From a bacterium D16-56 (GTDB lineage: Bacteria > Bacillota > Clostridia > Lachnospirales > Lachnospiraceae): a stretch of DNA of 62,565 nt. The position numbers and the translations under genes are program-made. The notes below the pieces were generated by a model, which saw only the letters and a program-made list of their open reading frames with translations, searched no databases and had not been told where the DNA came from. The stretch covers positions 1 through 62,565 of the forward strand of contig RAYY01000031.1 in assembly GCA_003611875.1 (NCBI GenBank), in the 5' to 3' direction. Positions 52,172-61,470 of this stretch are shown here, piece after piece. The first letter of the stretch is position 1. Each line of letters begins with the position of its first letter.

Positions 52172-53539
52172 TTAATGGTTCGATACCGCATTTAACGTAA
52201 GGCTGCACATCATTCTTTTCTTCTCTTTCAAAACAAGCAATATGGAAAGAATCGTTGCAAGCAAATCACTGATTGGCTGTGCAAAGAAAATACCGTTAAT
52301 TTCAAAAAGAATCGGCATTACATAAATAAACGGTACTAAAAAAACTATCTGCCGTAAAACTGTTATGATAATAGAGGGAGCCGGACGGTTAATTGACTGG
52401 AAAAAAGTGGTTGCTAACATTACAAACCCCAAAACAGGTGTAATGCAGAAATTTATACGCAAGCCGGAAATTCCAATGCTGAACATTTCTTCCGTTCCTC
52501 CGAAAGCAGCAAGGATTTGTTTCGAAAACACAAGTACAATAATCCAAATTATACAAGTAATTGAAACGGAAAAAATAACAGCCTGACAAAGCGTTGAAAT
52601 AACTCTCTTGTAATTACCGGAGCCATAATTATTCCCGATAATTGGCTGAATACCTTGACTGATACCGCTTGCTGGCATGATTACAAATGTCATAATGCTT
52701 GATATGACAGCATACACACTGATTGCAATATCGCCGCCATATTTTCCCAACTGGCTGTTATAGACAAGGCTGATAAATCCCATAGCCATTTGCGCTACCC
52801 AAAAAGCAAAGCCGCAGGAAATAATCTGCAAACAAAGTCCCTTATCTAAACGAAAAATATTCTTTGAAATTTTAACTAATGTTCGGTTTCCAAATACTAA
52901 ATAAGCACCAAAAAGAGCAGAAAAAATTTGTCCTATTACAGTTGCAGTCGCAGCCCCTATCACGCCCCAGTCGAAAATGATAATGAATATAGCGTCCAAA
53001 ATAATATTTGTAACTGCCCCTATTCCCGTTACACACATTCCTAATACTGGTTTTCCTGAAACACGGACAAAATCACAAAACAACTGGGAGAGTCCTTGAA
53101 AAACACACCCGACAGCTACAATGCGATAGTATAAAATTGCGTATGGATATGAGGTTTCCGTAACTCCAAAAATCTTTAAAATAGGGTTAGGGAATATCAG
53201 CAGTAAAACACTTAGAATAATTTCAAATACACAAACAAGCACCATAGCATTTCCAAAAGACTGATTCATTTTTTCCTGTTCATTCTGCCCGGAGAATAAA
53301 CTGAAAAATGTAGACCCGCCTGCACTGCACATTAGGGCAAAAGCCATCATCATATAGGACAATGGGAAACAGACTGACAAGCCCGCTAATGCGGAAGTTC
53401 CGTTAAAATTTCCAACAAACATTCTATCCACAATATTGTAAATTGCTGTTATCAACAGTGAGATAGCTGCCGGTATGGAAAACCGCAAAATCATGGGAAA
53501 TAAGCTGCCGTTTAAATAGTCTACCTTTGTTTCTTTCAT
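52172..53539 (-). CDS. MATE-family multidrug/metabolite exporter
   Basis: The protein (455-457 residues) has about 12 membrane segments in the two six-helix halves of the MATE family (NorM/DinF-like). Typical stretches are VDRMFVGNFNGTSALAGLSV and GISQGIQPIIGNNYGSGNYK. It is an Na+ or H+-coupled exporter of cationic drugs or metabolites; substrate unknown. I choose the ATG at 53539, six bases after GGAGGT. It is downstream of a marR gene with a matching operator in front of each, so MarR probably represses both. It is more AT-rich than the purine and flagellar genes, a sign of transfer. Confidence 0.93.
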   Translation of the reverse strand: MKETKVDYLNGSLFPMILRFSIPAAISLLITAIYNIVDRMFVGNFNGTSALAGLSVCFPLSYMMMAFALMCSAGGSTFFSLFSGQNEQEKMNQSFGNAMVLVCVFEIILSVLLLIFPNPILKIFGVTETSYPYAILYYRIVAVGCVFQGLSQLFCDFVRVSGKPVLGMCVTGIGAVTNIILDAIFIIIFDWGVIGAATATVIGQIFSALFGAYLVFGNRTLVKISKNIFRLDKGLCLQIISCGFAFWVAQMAMGFISLVYNSQLGKYGGDIAISVYAVISSIMTFVIMPASGISQGIQPIIGNNYGSGNYKRVISTLCQAVIFSVSITCIIWIIVLVFSKQILAAFGGTEEMFSIGISGLRINFCITPVLGFVMLATTFFQSINRPAPSIIITVLRQIVFLVPFIYVMPILFEINGIFFAQPISDLLATILSILLVLKEKKRMMCSLTLNAVSNH

Positions 53540-53554
53540 AGTCATACCTCCATT

Positions 53555-53607
53555 TATTAGTTTCCTAAGTTTTTACATTAAAATGTAGCTGCCGATTTAT
53601 CGACAGC
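53555..53607 (-). promoter_or_regulatory. Hairpin and second MarR-type operator before the MATE gene
   Basis: GCTGTCGAT/ATCGGCAGC (53607-53588), with flanking AAATGT/ACATTT arms, can end the marR transcript in part. ACTTAGGAAACTAATA (53570-53555) matches the marR operator at 13 of 16 positions. Together they allow separate control of the exporter gene. Confidence 0.55.
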
Positions 53608-53616
53608 CTTAACATT

Positions 53617-54039
53617 TCACGAAATGTTATCAAGCATTTTTTCAATCACTTTGAAAAAAACATCAAGCTCGTTTGGTGGAATATCCTTTGTTAATTCATC
53701 CTCCAATGCAGTAATGTCCTCTATAACCATGTCTTTATACTGCAAGGCTTTTTCACTGACAACAATACGTTTCATTCTTGCGTCACTCGCCATAGATTCC
53801 CGGTATATCAAGCCGTTTTTCTCCATTTTCTTTAGCAATTCGGTTGCTGTTGGTGGGCGCAAACTATATTCTTCCTCTATGTCTTTTTGAAAAACATCGT
53901 TGCTTTGAGCCAAAATGAAATGCAGCACCCGCCCTTGTGAGCCACTAAAGGATTCCCTGCTTGAAAAAGCGTCAATCTTCCTGCGTAATTTATTCGACAA
54001 CTTGCTGACATAACGTGCTGCGTGCTTATCGTGTTTCAT
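53617..54039 (-). CDS. MarR-family transcription regulator
   Basis: A 140-residue winged-helix repressor: the block SQGRVLHFILAQSNDVFQKDI, the recognition helix region YSLRPPTATELLKKMEKNGL and the wing with SDARMKRIVVSEKA are typical of MarR. It would act as a dimer and sense small lipophilic molecules. It is directly upstream of the MATE gene. Its own promoter's -10 overlaps a 16-bp palindrome, so autorepression is likely. No regulator-specific ligand can be named. Confidence 0.93.
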   Translation of the reverse strand: MKHDKHAARYVSKLSNKLRRKIDAFSSRESFSGSQGRVLHFILAQSNDVFQKDIEEEYSLRPPTATELLKKMEKNGLIYRESMASDARMKRIVVSEKALQYKDMVIEDITALEDELTKDIPPNELDVFFKVIEKMLDNIS

Positions 54040-54053
54040 ATCGTTCCTCCATT

Positions 54054-54095
54054 ACTTAGTAAACTAAGTATATTTCATATTTCTGTAAATGTCAA
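54054..54095 (-). promoter_or_regulatory. marR promoter with overlapping palindromic operator
   Basis: TTGACA (54095-54090), 17 bases, TATACT (54072-54067). ACTTAGTTTACTAAGT (54069-54054), a perfect palindrome, covers the end of the -10 and the start point. A dimeric MarR bound there would block polymerase. Confidence 0.8.
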
Positions 54096-54179
54096 TCCTG
54101 TAAATAAGAGTTTTCAATATTTTGTAAGATATGATGAATGAGGAGATTTCGTCGTCGTCGGCATTGTGGAAAAATCTTA

Positions 54180-54420
54180 ACGTTTGGATTTTTCCATGCC
54201 TCAAACGCCGAGACCCGTGCCCCGTGCGATAACAAGGGTCTGCAAAGTGGTGATTTTCACCAAACTTTGCATCCATTGTATCATCAATACACAGAAAAAC
54301 AGGCTGGGCATTGTCAGGGACATCTCTTTCTACAACAAGCACTTCCTTGACTCTCACCCGGATATTATCACCGGAAAGAAATCCGACTCCCCTGCTATAT
54401 TCTGTATTCATACTCTCATA
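54180..54420 (-). pseudogene. Transposase remnant (IS4-like DDE type)
   Basis: A short minus-strand stretch reads VKEVLVVERDVPDNAQPVFL followed by CIDDTMDAKFGE, which resembles the first-Asp region of IS4/IS701-like transposases. The sequence then departs from that pattern and no downstream catalytic Asp or Glu or inverted repeats are seen. The surrounding frame (54064-54522) continues only by chance. It marks a past insertion between the RHS locus and marR. Confidence 0.5.
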
Positions 54421-54491
54421 AAAACATATGATTTTGATATCGCTCTTTCTAAGCACACAACAAAAACGCTGAAACCAGATAAAATCCCGGG

Positions 54492-54770
54492 TCATAATAC
54501 CGGTATCCCTTCTGTTCTCCACATTTTAATTATGGGGACAACGAAAATCGCTGAAATAATAATAGAGACAAGAATTTTGGCTATATTAAAAAAATCCCGA
54601 AAGCTTCTTATGACCATTCCATTCTTCAAAAAGCCTGAAACCGTTATTGCTAAAATACAGACGAAAAGGACCACACCGCATACACAATATACCCATCCAA
54701 TTCTCCATCTTTTCACTTGGGACGCCAAAAATCCATTAGGGAAATTTCTTTGTTTATAGGCATCATCCAT
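54492..54770 (-). CDS. Small two-helix membrane protein, possible orphan immunity protein
   Basis: A 92-residue frame with a short hydrophilic start (MDDAYKQRNFPNGFLASQVK), two hydrophobic segments (about residues 26-47 and 65-83) and a short tail. No family recognised. It lies directly downstream of the degraded RHS tip, where immunity genes normally sit; membrane immunity proteins pair with pore-forming toxins, so this is a candidate leftover immunity gene. The ribosome site is weak (GTAGAG). Confidence 0.4.
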   Translation of the reverse strand: MDDAYKQRNFPNGFLASQVKRWRIGWVYCVCGVVLFVCILAITVSGFLKNGMVIRSFRDFFNIAKILVSIIISAIFVVPIIKMWRTEGIPVL

Positions 54771-54985
54771 CTCTACAAAACTAATTCTATGGCATGATCA
54801 CAAACTTTCCTGAGACAGATCTTCTCTTTCGCCTTCCACCCCCCGCGTCTTCACACTATATGTCACCCCTGGATCCTCCCACACACACAATATTACTTCC
54901 CCTTCTCTCATTCAGATAGTCCTTTCTCCCCACACTTTGAAAGAATCGGATCTCTGCTACCTTTTTATATACCGCTGTTGCTTCG

Positions 54986-57767
54986 TCATTGAACATAGGC
55001 ACTAACAAACTGCTGAGAAATTGCACTATACCCACTTGGATCATAATACCTCACCGGATTATTCCCACAGTAGGCATACAGGTTCAACCTATCTCCTTGG
55101 TATACATCCTCCTGCAAAAACCTTCCCAGTATCGGATTATAATACCTTGCCCGAAGATAATACTGCCCCGTTACTCCATCATACTGCTGTCCGGTATAAC
55201 GGATTCTATTAGAAATCCCTTCTTCCTGACATATCCCGTTTCCAAAGGCATCATACTGGTAATGGTTCTGAATCTATCTCCTCTCCCCCTTTCTCATACA
55301 GCAACTCTCCCTGATGGTACACAAACCGAATCCGGTTTGCATTTTCTCTTACTTCATATCGCAATCCTTCTGCATCGTATCGGTTCTCTTGTACCTGACC
55401 GTCTTCCGTCTCTGTTCGTATCTGCTGGTTTTTGCTGTTATAGATAAACCTGCTGACTCCAGACGACCCTTCTCCGCTTATCATGCCTCCCTGCTGGCTG
55501 TATGTAAAGTGGATTCTTTCCTGGGCGCTTTCCTCTGTGACCAGTTGATTTTTCCCGTTATAGGCATAAATCGTCCGTCTGCCATTTTCTTCCTTTTCAA
55601 TCCGGTTTCCACACGCATCATATCCATAGCGGAAAACCACTCCTGCTGGCTCCTCTTCATGGTTTTCCTCTAACAACTGGCCTCGGATATCATATTGATA
55701 CATGGTATGGATGGGGACAGTTTCATCTCCTGCAAGACATTGGATTCCCTTTTTCTCCACACGGTTCCCATTCCCATCATACTGACAAGCCAGAGAGAAC
55801 AGGATTTTTTCATCTGTCTTTGTTTCCAGTACTGCCAGATTTCCGTCCCGGTCATATTCATATCGGGTCCGGATTCCATTTCCATAAAGAATCTTCTCAA
55901 TCCGGTTCTGACAGTCATAACCATATTGGACTTCCAGGCCGTTTCCATTGTAAATCCGGCTTGTCCGGCCTAAAAGGTCATAGCTATAGCAGGTTTTCAC
56001 TCCTGCCGGGTCTGTCATGTAAGTAATGTTTCCTGCTTTGTCATATTCATAGGAAATCAAACGCTTCCCGCTGGATCGCTTCTCCTTCAAATATCCCTGC
56101 CCATTGTATTCATACTCATAAGAATGGCCATTCCCCACCGCCTGGACTAACCGACCCATACTGTCATACCGGAAAGTAGTCAGGCAGGGATTTTCTCCGT
56201 TTTTATCCGCTGCTTTCTCATATACTGGTTCTCCAAATATATTATAAAGGCGATAAATCTGGTTCCCTTCCCGATCTGTGTATAATTGCAGATTTCCTTC
56301 CTCATCATATTGGAAGGTCTCTTTTTCTCCTGCCTGATCAATCCGCTCCCGGACTTTTCCAAAGCTGTTGTAGAGATATTGAACGGTATTCCCATTTCCG
56401 TCAACCGTCTTTTTTACCTGACCGGAGGGAGTGTATTCATAGCCTTCTTTTACCCCGTCAGAGAAATTCACTGAAGTGATTCTTCCCCAACTGTCCATAT
56501 CATAACCAATCTTTTCCCCAACCCCATCTACAATACCGACAATCTGGCCTCTGGCATTGTATTCGTACTGTTGAATCGGATTATGCTGCTGGCTTTGACC
56601 GATGTAGCCTTGGCCTGCAAGGTTTTGACCAGTACGGCCTTGGCCTATATTCTTTTTCTCTCCAGCACTCCTCCCTCTACGCACCTCCCGTACCCGTCCA
56701 TCTAGGGTATATTCCATCTCCTGCCGGGTACCAAGCCCATCTGTCCACCGGATTGGCTCATTCCGAAGGTTATACCCTCTTTCCTCCACCAACTCTCCCA
56801 GCGCATTCGTTTCCCGGATCCGGTTCCCCCTGTTGTCATATTGATAAACCGTCCCCTTTCCACAATCCGTTTCCGCCTCATAACCATATGGCGTAATCTC
56901 CTGAATCAGTTGGTCGTTCCGGTCATACACATACCGGGTCACTGCCCCTCCGGGCGTAATCTTATGGGTCATCCGATCCTTCCGGTCAAATTGATACAGG
57001 GTTTCCAGTTTGTTGGTATCTGCTCCCTTTATGCTCTCTCCGACACAATTTCCTGCCGCATCATAGCCATACTCTGTCCTCTGGTCAATCCCGTTCTTTT
57101 TGTCCAATACCTGCCTTTGTATCATCCGGTCATCTGCATCATAGCGGTAATGGATCTCCGCCCCTTTGGGCATGATTACCTTAATCACATTCCCATTGGC
57201 ATCATATTCATATTTAGTAATGGCAGAACGTATCGGCCCATTCCCCTGGATAGTTTCCTTCTTCTGGATTCTCCAGCCACTCTTATTATATTGATACCGA
57301 ACCTTCCTTCGGATCCCTTCTTCCACCACTTGTTCTTCCAGAGTACGGTTTCCCAGGCAGTCATACTCATACCGGACCTTCGCCCCGAAATCATCCTCCA
57401 CACTGGTCAGGTGGATGGATGCATTCCCGTTCCGGCCCAAATGGATGCAGGTAAGCATCCCCCGGTCCGTCGCCGCACTGGCCGAATCCGGCGTTAGCTG
57501 CAAGGCCGCTCCGTCCACATTGGAAAATGACTTGCAGTCCGGATTTTGCCCATAGCCGCCCCCTGGCTGACCGCCTTCTCCCGCCGCCCTCATCCGGATG
57601 GCATGGCCCCCTATGGCACTCCCTTCATCGCTAGTGGGAAAATAGATATGCACCTGGCTTCCCACCTTCGGCATACAGTAAATAAAGCTGCTCTCTATGG
57701 CATAGACATAATACTTCTGGTTAGGGCAGGCCGCATACTCTGCATCCATATGGAAATGCACCCGCAC
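54986..57767 (-). pseudogene. Displaced VgrG-RHS gene, truncated and frameshifted
   Basis: From 57767 to 55251 an 838-codon frame starts inside a VgrG-like OB domain (SSFIYCMPKVGSQVHIYFPT), passes a short link, and continues through about 25 RHS/YD repeats (for example YDANGNVIKVIMPKGAEIHY). It has no proper start, since upstream VgrG sequence is missing. At about 55262 the frame breaks (+1). The RHS core tip goes on in another frame (QYDAFGNG ... YYLRARYYNPILGRFLQED ... NPVRYYDPSGYS) and stops at 54986 after about 15 residues of tip-specific sequence. RHS proteins form a shell around a C-terminal toxin; here the toxin is lost. Likely not functional. Confidence 0.85.
55025..55274 (-). repeat. 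250-bp RHS-core repeat, copy 1
   Basis: The RHS core tip (from QNHYQYDAFGNG to DPSGYS) is repeated at 58937-59186. By hand alignment I count 16 differences in 250 bases (about 94% identity). Such conserved cores are where RHS toxin tips are exchanged by homologous recombination. Confidence 0.9.
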
Positions 57768-57993
57768 ACAGTTTTAATAACCTTGAATCAACAATTTAAT
57801 AAAATATGCACAATAATATCTTAAAGCACATTAACCAAAACCCTCTTTTTCTGGACTATTTTAATATACTGGTGCCAAACTGACACCAGCTAATATTTTA
57901 TACAATCTATCTACGATTCAAAAAAGAGCTAAATTTTGAAAACACTCTTTTCAATGAAAGATTTTTTAACAACTTTGCCATCATTCTTCATAA

Positions 57994-58509
57994 TTACCAT
58001 GTCCAATATGCAGCACCATTTGCCATAAAAATCCTATTCATAAAAACTCTAAAATCACCTCTTATAAATTTCCATTCATTTATCGGGCGTTCTTCTCTTC
58101 CATCAATAATATATGTATTATTATCTAATTTACTTAAATCAAATAACAATATATTAGAATTAAACATAGTTGTCATAAAAATCAACCAATCCTTTTTCAA
58201 ATCATACCCCATATTTCTCATTTCGTTTGTTAATTCGATAGCATTTTCTATTGATAGTAACTCATATCCTGCATCTTCTATGTTATTATATAGAATAGCT
58301 CCATTTGCTTTTAATAAAAAATCACGATAATCTATAGGTAAATTTAACTTATATGTTTCTGTTATTGCTATTAGATTTTCTATTTTTATTGCTGGTTTCC
58401 ATTCAAATGTATATTTTAAGATATTACCAAGTAAGTCTATACACTCTAATTCCCTCTTTTCTTTTGTCCTATTAAACAATTCTTCTAATGCATTAAATTT
58501 TTTAAACAT
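57994..58509 (-). CDS. SUKH/SMI1-KNR4 family immunity protein
   Basis: The 171 residues carry the SMI1/KNR4 signature (LNLPIDYRDFLLKANGA near residues 52-68) followed by NIEDAGYELLSIENAIE and FDLSKLDNNTYIID. In polymorphic toxin loci such proteins bind and block nuclease toxins. The gene overlaps the end of the HNH toxin frame by 8 bases, so the pair is coupled. It is AT-rich. The 226-base gap downstream (57768-57993) holds a CTGGTG/CACCAG hairpin (57869-57889) and no gene. Confidence 0.85.
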   Translation of the reverse strand: MFKKFNALEELFNRTKEKRELECIDLLGNILKYTFEWKPAIKIENLIAITETYKLNLPIDYRDFLLKANGAILYNNIEDAGYELLSIENAIELTNEMRNMGYDLKKDWLIFMTTMFNSNILLFDLSKLDNNTYIIDGREERPINEWKFIRGDFRVFMNRIFMANGAAYWTW

Positions 58510-59029
58510 TATCTCCTCCGAAAAATCTCCACCATGGATTTAAATACTTTCTATGTATATCTCTTAAAATAGGAGTCAAATTATCAAATGAATTACTTCC
58601 GCCATATTCTTTTGGTTTTATGTGATGTATTTCATATTCTGACCATCCTTTCTCTGGTGTTTCATACCCTTGTTTGTACCACTCATCTATAAAATCTTTT
58701 TTACATAGTATTTCGTCAGGTGTTGTGCGATGCATATCAGCTTCATATTGGCTTCTATACCAATTAACTCGTTCTTCTTCTGGTATTATATTTAAGTCAC
58801 CTTCTGGAAATTCTAATTTTTTTCCTGTTTTGATATCTATTATATCAGGGTATTCAATTTTTTTACTATTTAAATGTTTAGAGTTACTATCTTCTATAGT
58901 TGGATTTGGGCAAACCATAACAGACTGTGGTGTTTTACTATACCCACTCGGATCATAATACCTCACCGGATTATTCCCACAATAGGCATACAGGTTCAAC
59001 CCATCTCCCTGGTATTCATCCTCCTGCAA
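58502..59029 (-). CDS. RHS core tip with HNH nuclease toxin (5' part missing)
   Basis: The frame encodes the RHS core end (NLYAYCGNNPVRYYDPSGYS) followed by a ~130-residue toxin with an HNH/endonuclease VII-like motif: SEYEIHHIKPKEYGGSNSFD, then NLTPILRDIHRKYLNPWW. The nuclease frame is intact and overlaps its immunity gene. Upstream the frame remains open to 59251 and continues RHS core (STAFITNEKRQIQNYYQYDD), but no ATG or GTG is available; 59029 is a TTG. So the tip has been cut from its RHS body or needs a recombined upstream gene. It is a stored or recently acquired toxin cassette. Confidence 0.8.
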   Translation of the reverse strand: MQEDEYQGDGLNLYAYCGNNPVRYYDPSGYSKTPQSVMVCPNPTIEDSNSKHLNSKKIEYPDIIDIKTGKKLEFPEGDLNIIPEEERVNWYRSQYEADMHRTTPDEILCKKDFIDEWYKQGYETPEKGWSEYEIHHIKPKEYGGSNSFDNLTPILRDIHRKYLNPWWRFFGGDNV

Positions 59030-59186
59030 AAATCTTCCCAGTATCGGATTATAATACCTTGACCGAAGATAATACTGCCTCGTTACTCCATCATACTGCT
59101 GTCCGGTATAACGGATTCTATTGGAAATCCCTTCCTCTTGAGATATCCCGTTTCCAAAGTCATCATACTGATAATAGTTCTGGATC
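58937..59186 (-). repeat. 250-bp RHS-core repeat, copy 2
   Basis: This is the partner of 55025-55274, in the same orientation about 3.9 kb away. Recombination between the two would delete the SUKH gene, the HNH tip and the RHS repeats, or swap toxin tips. Confidence 0.9.
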
Positions 59187-59217
59187 TGCCGCTTCTCATT
59201 CGTAATAAAAGCCGTAC

Positions 59218-59376
59218 TTAGCTGTTCTCCGGCAGCTCGTAAAGCGCCGCCTCATCCTCAAAATACCCCTGAAGTTTTAGGATCCCATGCTCCCCCATCT
59301 GATTTTCGATCACACAGAAGCGGATCCCTGTAAGGGGAATCCCTTCCACCCATAAATCATGTAAACTGTACGCCAT
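59218..59376 (-). pseudogene. N-terminal fragment of a third VgrG-like protein (52 residues)
   Basis: Twelve bases after the complete VgrG-like gene, an ATG with GGAGGAAGGGT starts a 52-residue frame (MAYSLHDLWVEGIPLTGIRF ... ALYELPENS). It resembles the N-terminal beginning of the neighbouring VgrG-like proteins. It stops at TAA right where RHS-core sequence begins in the -1 frame. It is the start of a VgrG-RHS gene whose middle has been deleted. Confidence 0.6.
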
Positions 59377-59388
59377 ACCCTTCCTCCG

Positions 59389-60768
59389 TCAGCTATTGCT
59401 CAAAATCCTCCATCCGTCCATTACAATCTTCCCTTCCTCCATGGAAATGCTGTCCTGAAGACCCTGAAGCCGTACCTTGGTTCCAGCCTTCAGCATCACC
59501 TTTCCCCCTGCCTGGATTGCCCCTGTGGACACTGCCCCCAGCCGGATCCCCGTATCGGAACAAACCTCCGCCATCCCGTTGTTCATCAGCTTGACAGACC
59601 CTTTTCCGTCCCTCACTGCCAACAGGATCCCGCCGTCAATGAACTGCACTGTCTTCTGGTCCGGGGTGGTGATGTTCTTCCGGTCCGGGTTCCCCCCGGA
59701 CTGGGAAACCTGCCCTAAGATACTGGAGACAGCATACCCTTCCTTCTCATCCCTTTCCGGGAAAAAGATCCGCACCGAATCCCCTGCCTTGGGCATACAA
59801 TACCATCCGCTTCCGTCCGGCGACGCAGCCACAGTGGAATAGGGGAAATAAAAGGCATCCTGACAGGTTCCCGAAGCGTCCGTCACCATCCTCACCCTTA
59901 CCCGATCCCTCTGCACCCCGGTAACGGTACCAAAAACAGACACCCCTGCCAAAAGCGGGTTGTGGTATTTTTTTATCTCCAGGCCCTCTGCAAAATACAG
60001 GCTGTACTGATTCACCAGCAGCCCGTCCTCAAGGGTTCTCACAATCCCTCCCACAAAAAGCTCCTGCCCTTGGAAAACCACCTTGGATCCCAAAGGAAGG
60101 AGCTCACAGGCATTCACCTGGTACACTGCCTGGGCCTTTCCCGTCCTACCTTTGAAAGCCAGGTTCCGGTATATGAGATACGGCATCCCCTCCCACTCCA
60201 CAGCCATCTCCTCCCCGGAAAGCCCTGCATACAGCCGGATCTGGCCGCTGGCGCTGTCCGTGTACAGGCAGGCTCCATAGTGGGACAAAAACCGCTTTAA
60301 AAACTCCCAGCTGGTTTCCTGGTACTGCATCATGATCTGCCCCACCGGCCCGTCCGGAATGGAAATCAAAAGCTCCACCCCGGGATAAGGCTCCAGCGCT
60401 TTTAAAAGCAGGGCATGAGAGGTCATGGCCATGTCCTGAAAAGAAACATGAAACTTCTTAAAATCCAAAAGCCAACTATTGGTCACAGCCTGGATATGGA
60501 TGAAAAAAAGTCCCCCGTCCCCAGACACCTCCATATGGAGCACAATCCCACAAAACAGACATAACGGCTCCTCCAAAAGAGCATAGAGGAACACATTCCC
60601 CTCTCCTTCATACAAAAGATATTCCTTGGTTTCCTGTTCGGCCACTGCCGTCAGGTCCAAAAACCCATGCTGGTTCATGCCTTCCTGGATCTCCAGGGAA
60701 ATCACCGGCACAGCAATCTCCCCAACCGTCATAACCAGATCCTTATACGTAATGGCTTCTCTCTCCAT
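59389..60768 (-). CDS. VgrG-like spike protein of a contractile-type injection system
   Basis: The 459 residues have a gpD-like N-terminal part (about 1-270), an OB-fold (gp5-like) region with YFPYSTVAASPDGSGWYCMP and DSVRIFFPERDE at about 300-345, and a C-terminal beta-repeat stretch (VMLKAGTKVRLQGLQDSISM). These are features of VgrG and phage baseplate hub proteins; it is shorter than Gram-negative VgrG (about 600-700). Its stop is 12 bases from the next fragment, and it follows the 218-residue gene by one base. In Gram-positive genomes such proteins lie with RHS toxins and PAAR-like proteins; no PAAR-like gene is seen here. Delivery role is inferred. Confidence 0.82.
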   Translation of the reverse strand: MEREAITYKDLVMTVGEIAVPVISLEIQEGMNQHGFLDLTAVAEQETKEYLLYEGEGNVFLYALLEEPLCLFCGIVLHMEVSGDGGLFFIHIQAVTNSWLLDFKKFHVSFQDMAMTSHALLLKALEPYPGVELLISIPDGPVGQIMMQYQETSWEFLKRFLSHYGACLYTDSASGQIRLYAGLSGEEMAVEWEGMPYLIYRNLAFKGRTGKAQAVYQVNACELLPLGSKVVFQGQELFVGGIVRTLEDGLLVNQYSLYFAEGLEIKKYHNPLLAGVSVFGTVTGVQRDRVRVRMVTDASGTCQDAFYFPYSTVAASPDGSGWYCMPKAGDSVRIFFPERDEKEGYAVSSILGQVSQSGGNPDRKNITTPDQKTVQFIDGGILLAVRDGKGSVKLMNNGMAEVCSDTGIRLGAVSTGAIQAGGKVMLKAGTKVRLQGLQDSISMEEGKIVMDGWRILSNS

Positions 60769-60769
60769 C

Positions 60770-61426
60770 TCATTCTCCTCCCCGGTTTCTTTCTTCCATC
60801 ACAAGCAGGACAGCCTCCAACAACACCCCCATCCACTCCCGGTCCTGGTCCATACAGGTAAAGGCGCCGCCCAAAAGCTTCCCCTCCCTCTCCCAGCGGA
60901 ACCCGATGGAATAGGTGCGCCCACTGGCAGTGGGAAGACTGTAATCAAAATATTCCAGGTCCCCCTGTTTCTGACGGTTGAGCAGCCGTGGATACAGATT
61001 CCTTTCCTTCAACACATCCACAGACCCCTGAATCCATTCCTCCATGGGCGGCTGCTCCCCGGTACAGTCACCCAGCGCAAGAATCATAGAGACTGCCCAT
61101 TCCTTGCAGAACCAGAACACACAGTCCTTTTCTTCCCTCTCTGTATCAAAAAAGTCCTCCATCCAGGGAAACCTCCATGCCCCGTAAAGGATTTCTCTCT
61201 CCGTAAAGGAAATAGACAGCCCGTCAAACATAACCTGCCCTTTGCGGATTCCCTCCATCACTTCCTCCCGTGTATATACAGGACTCTCCTTTGTGTCTGG
61301 TGTTTTTGGCGTACTTGATGTTTCTGGCGTTTCTGGTGTTTCCGGCTCAAGCCCTCTTTGTTCTTCCCTTTCTCTTTCCTCCCGCGCCGCCCGGGCAAGC
61401 AGCGCGATAGAACGGTCCATCTCCAT
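60770..61426 (-). CDS. Possible adaptor/chaperone of the VgrG-RHS locus, 218 residues
   Basis: I do not recognise a family with certainty. An acidic, Glu/Arg-rich N terminus leads into a Pro/Thr-rich linker (about 25-50). A domain follows (about 60-218) with SISFTEREILYGAWRFPWM and a closing pattern YSIGFRWEREGKLLGGAFTC followed by a helix (MGVLLEAVLLVM). The order and end of that domain resemble DcrB/EagR (DUF1795)-type chaperones that load RHS toxins on VgrG in Gram-negative bacteria; this is a structural guess. It sits between two VgrG-like genes and ends one base before the next begins. Confidence 0.55.
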   Translation of the reverse strand: MEMDRSIALLARAAREEREREEQRGLEPETPETPETSSTPKTPDTKESPVYTREEVMEGIRKGQVMFDGLSISFTEREILYGAWRFPWMEDFFDTEREEKDCVFWFCKEWAVSMILALGDCTGEQPPMEEWIQGSVDVLKERNLYPRLLNRQKQGDLEYFDYSLPTASGRTYSIGFRWEREGKLLGGAFTCMDQDREWMGVLLEAVLLVMEERNRGGE

Positions 61427-61470
61427 AAAATGCCTCCTCCCTGTTGTTTTTGTACTCTCCTCGCTCTTTA

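Noticed and set aside
54184-54759. 191-residue plus-strand frame
   Set aside because: No family likeness, no ribosome site, and it lies opposite the transposase remnant and the small membrane protein.
54856-55044. 62-residue frame after the RHS tip
   Set aside because: It starts within the RHS core in a different frame from the core; possibly worn toxin-tip DNA but no recognisable domain.
55025-59186. Reading the two 250-bp repeats as insertion-sequence ends
   Set aside because: They encode the RHS core in frame and are direct, not inverted; no transposase lies between them.
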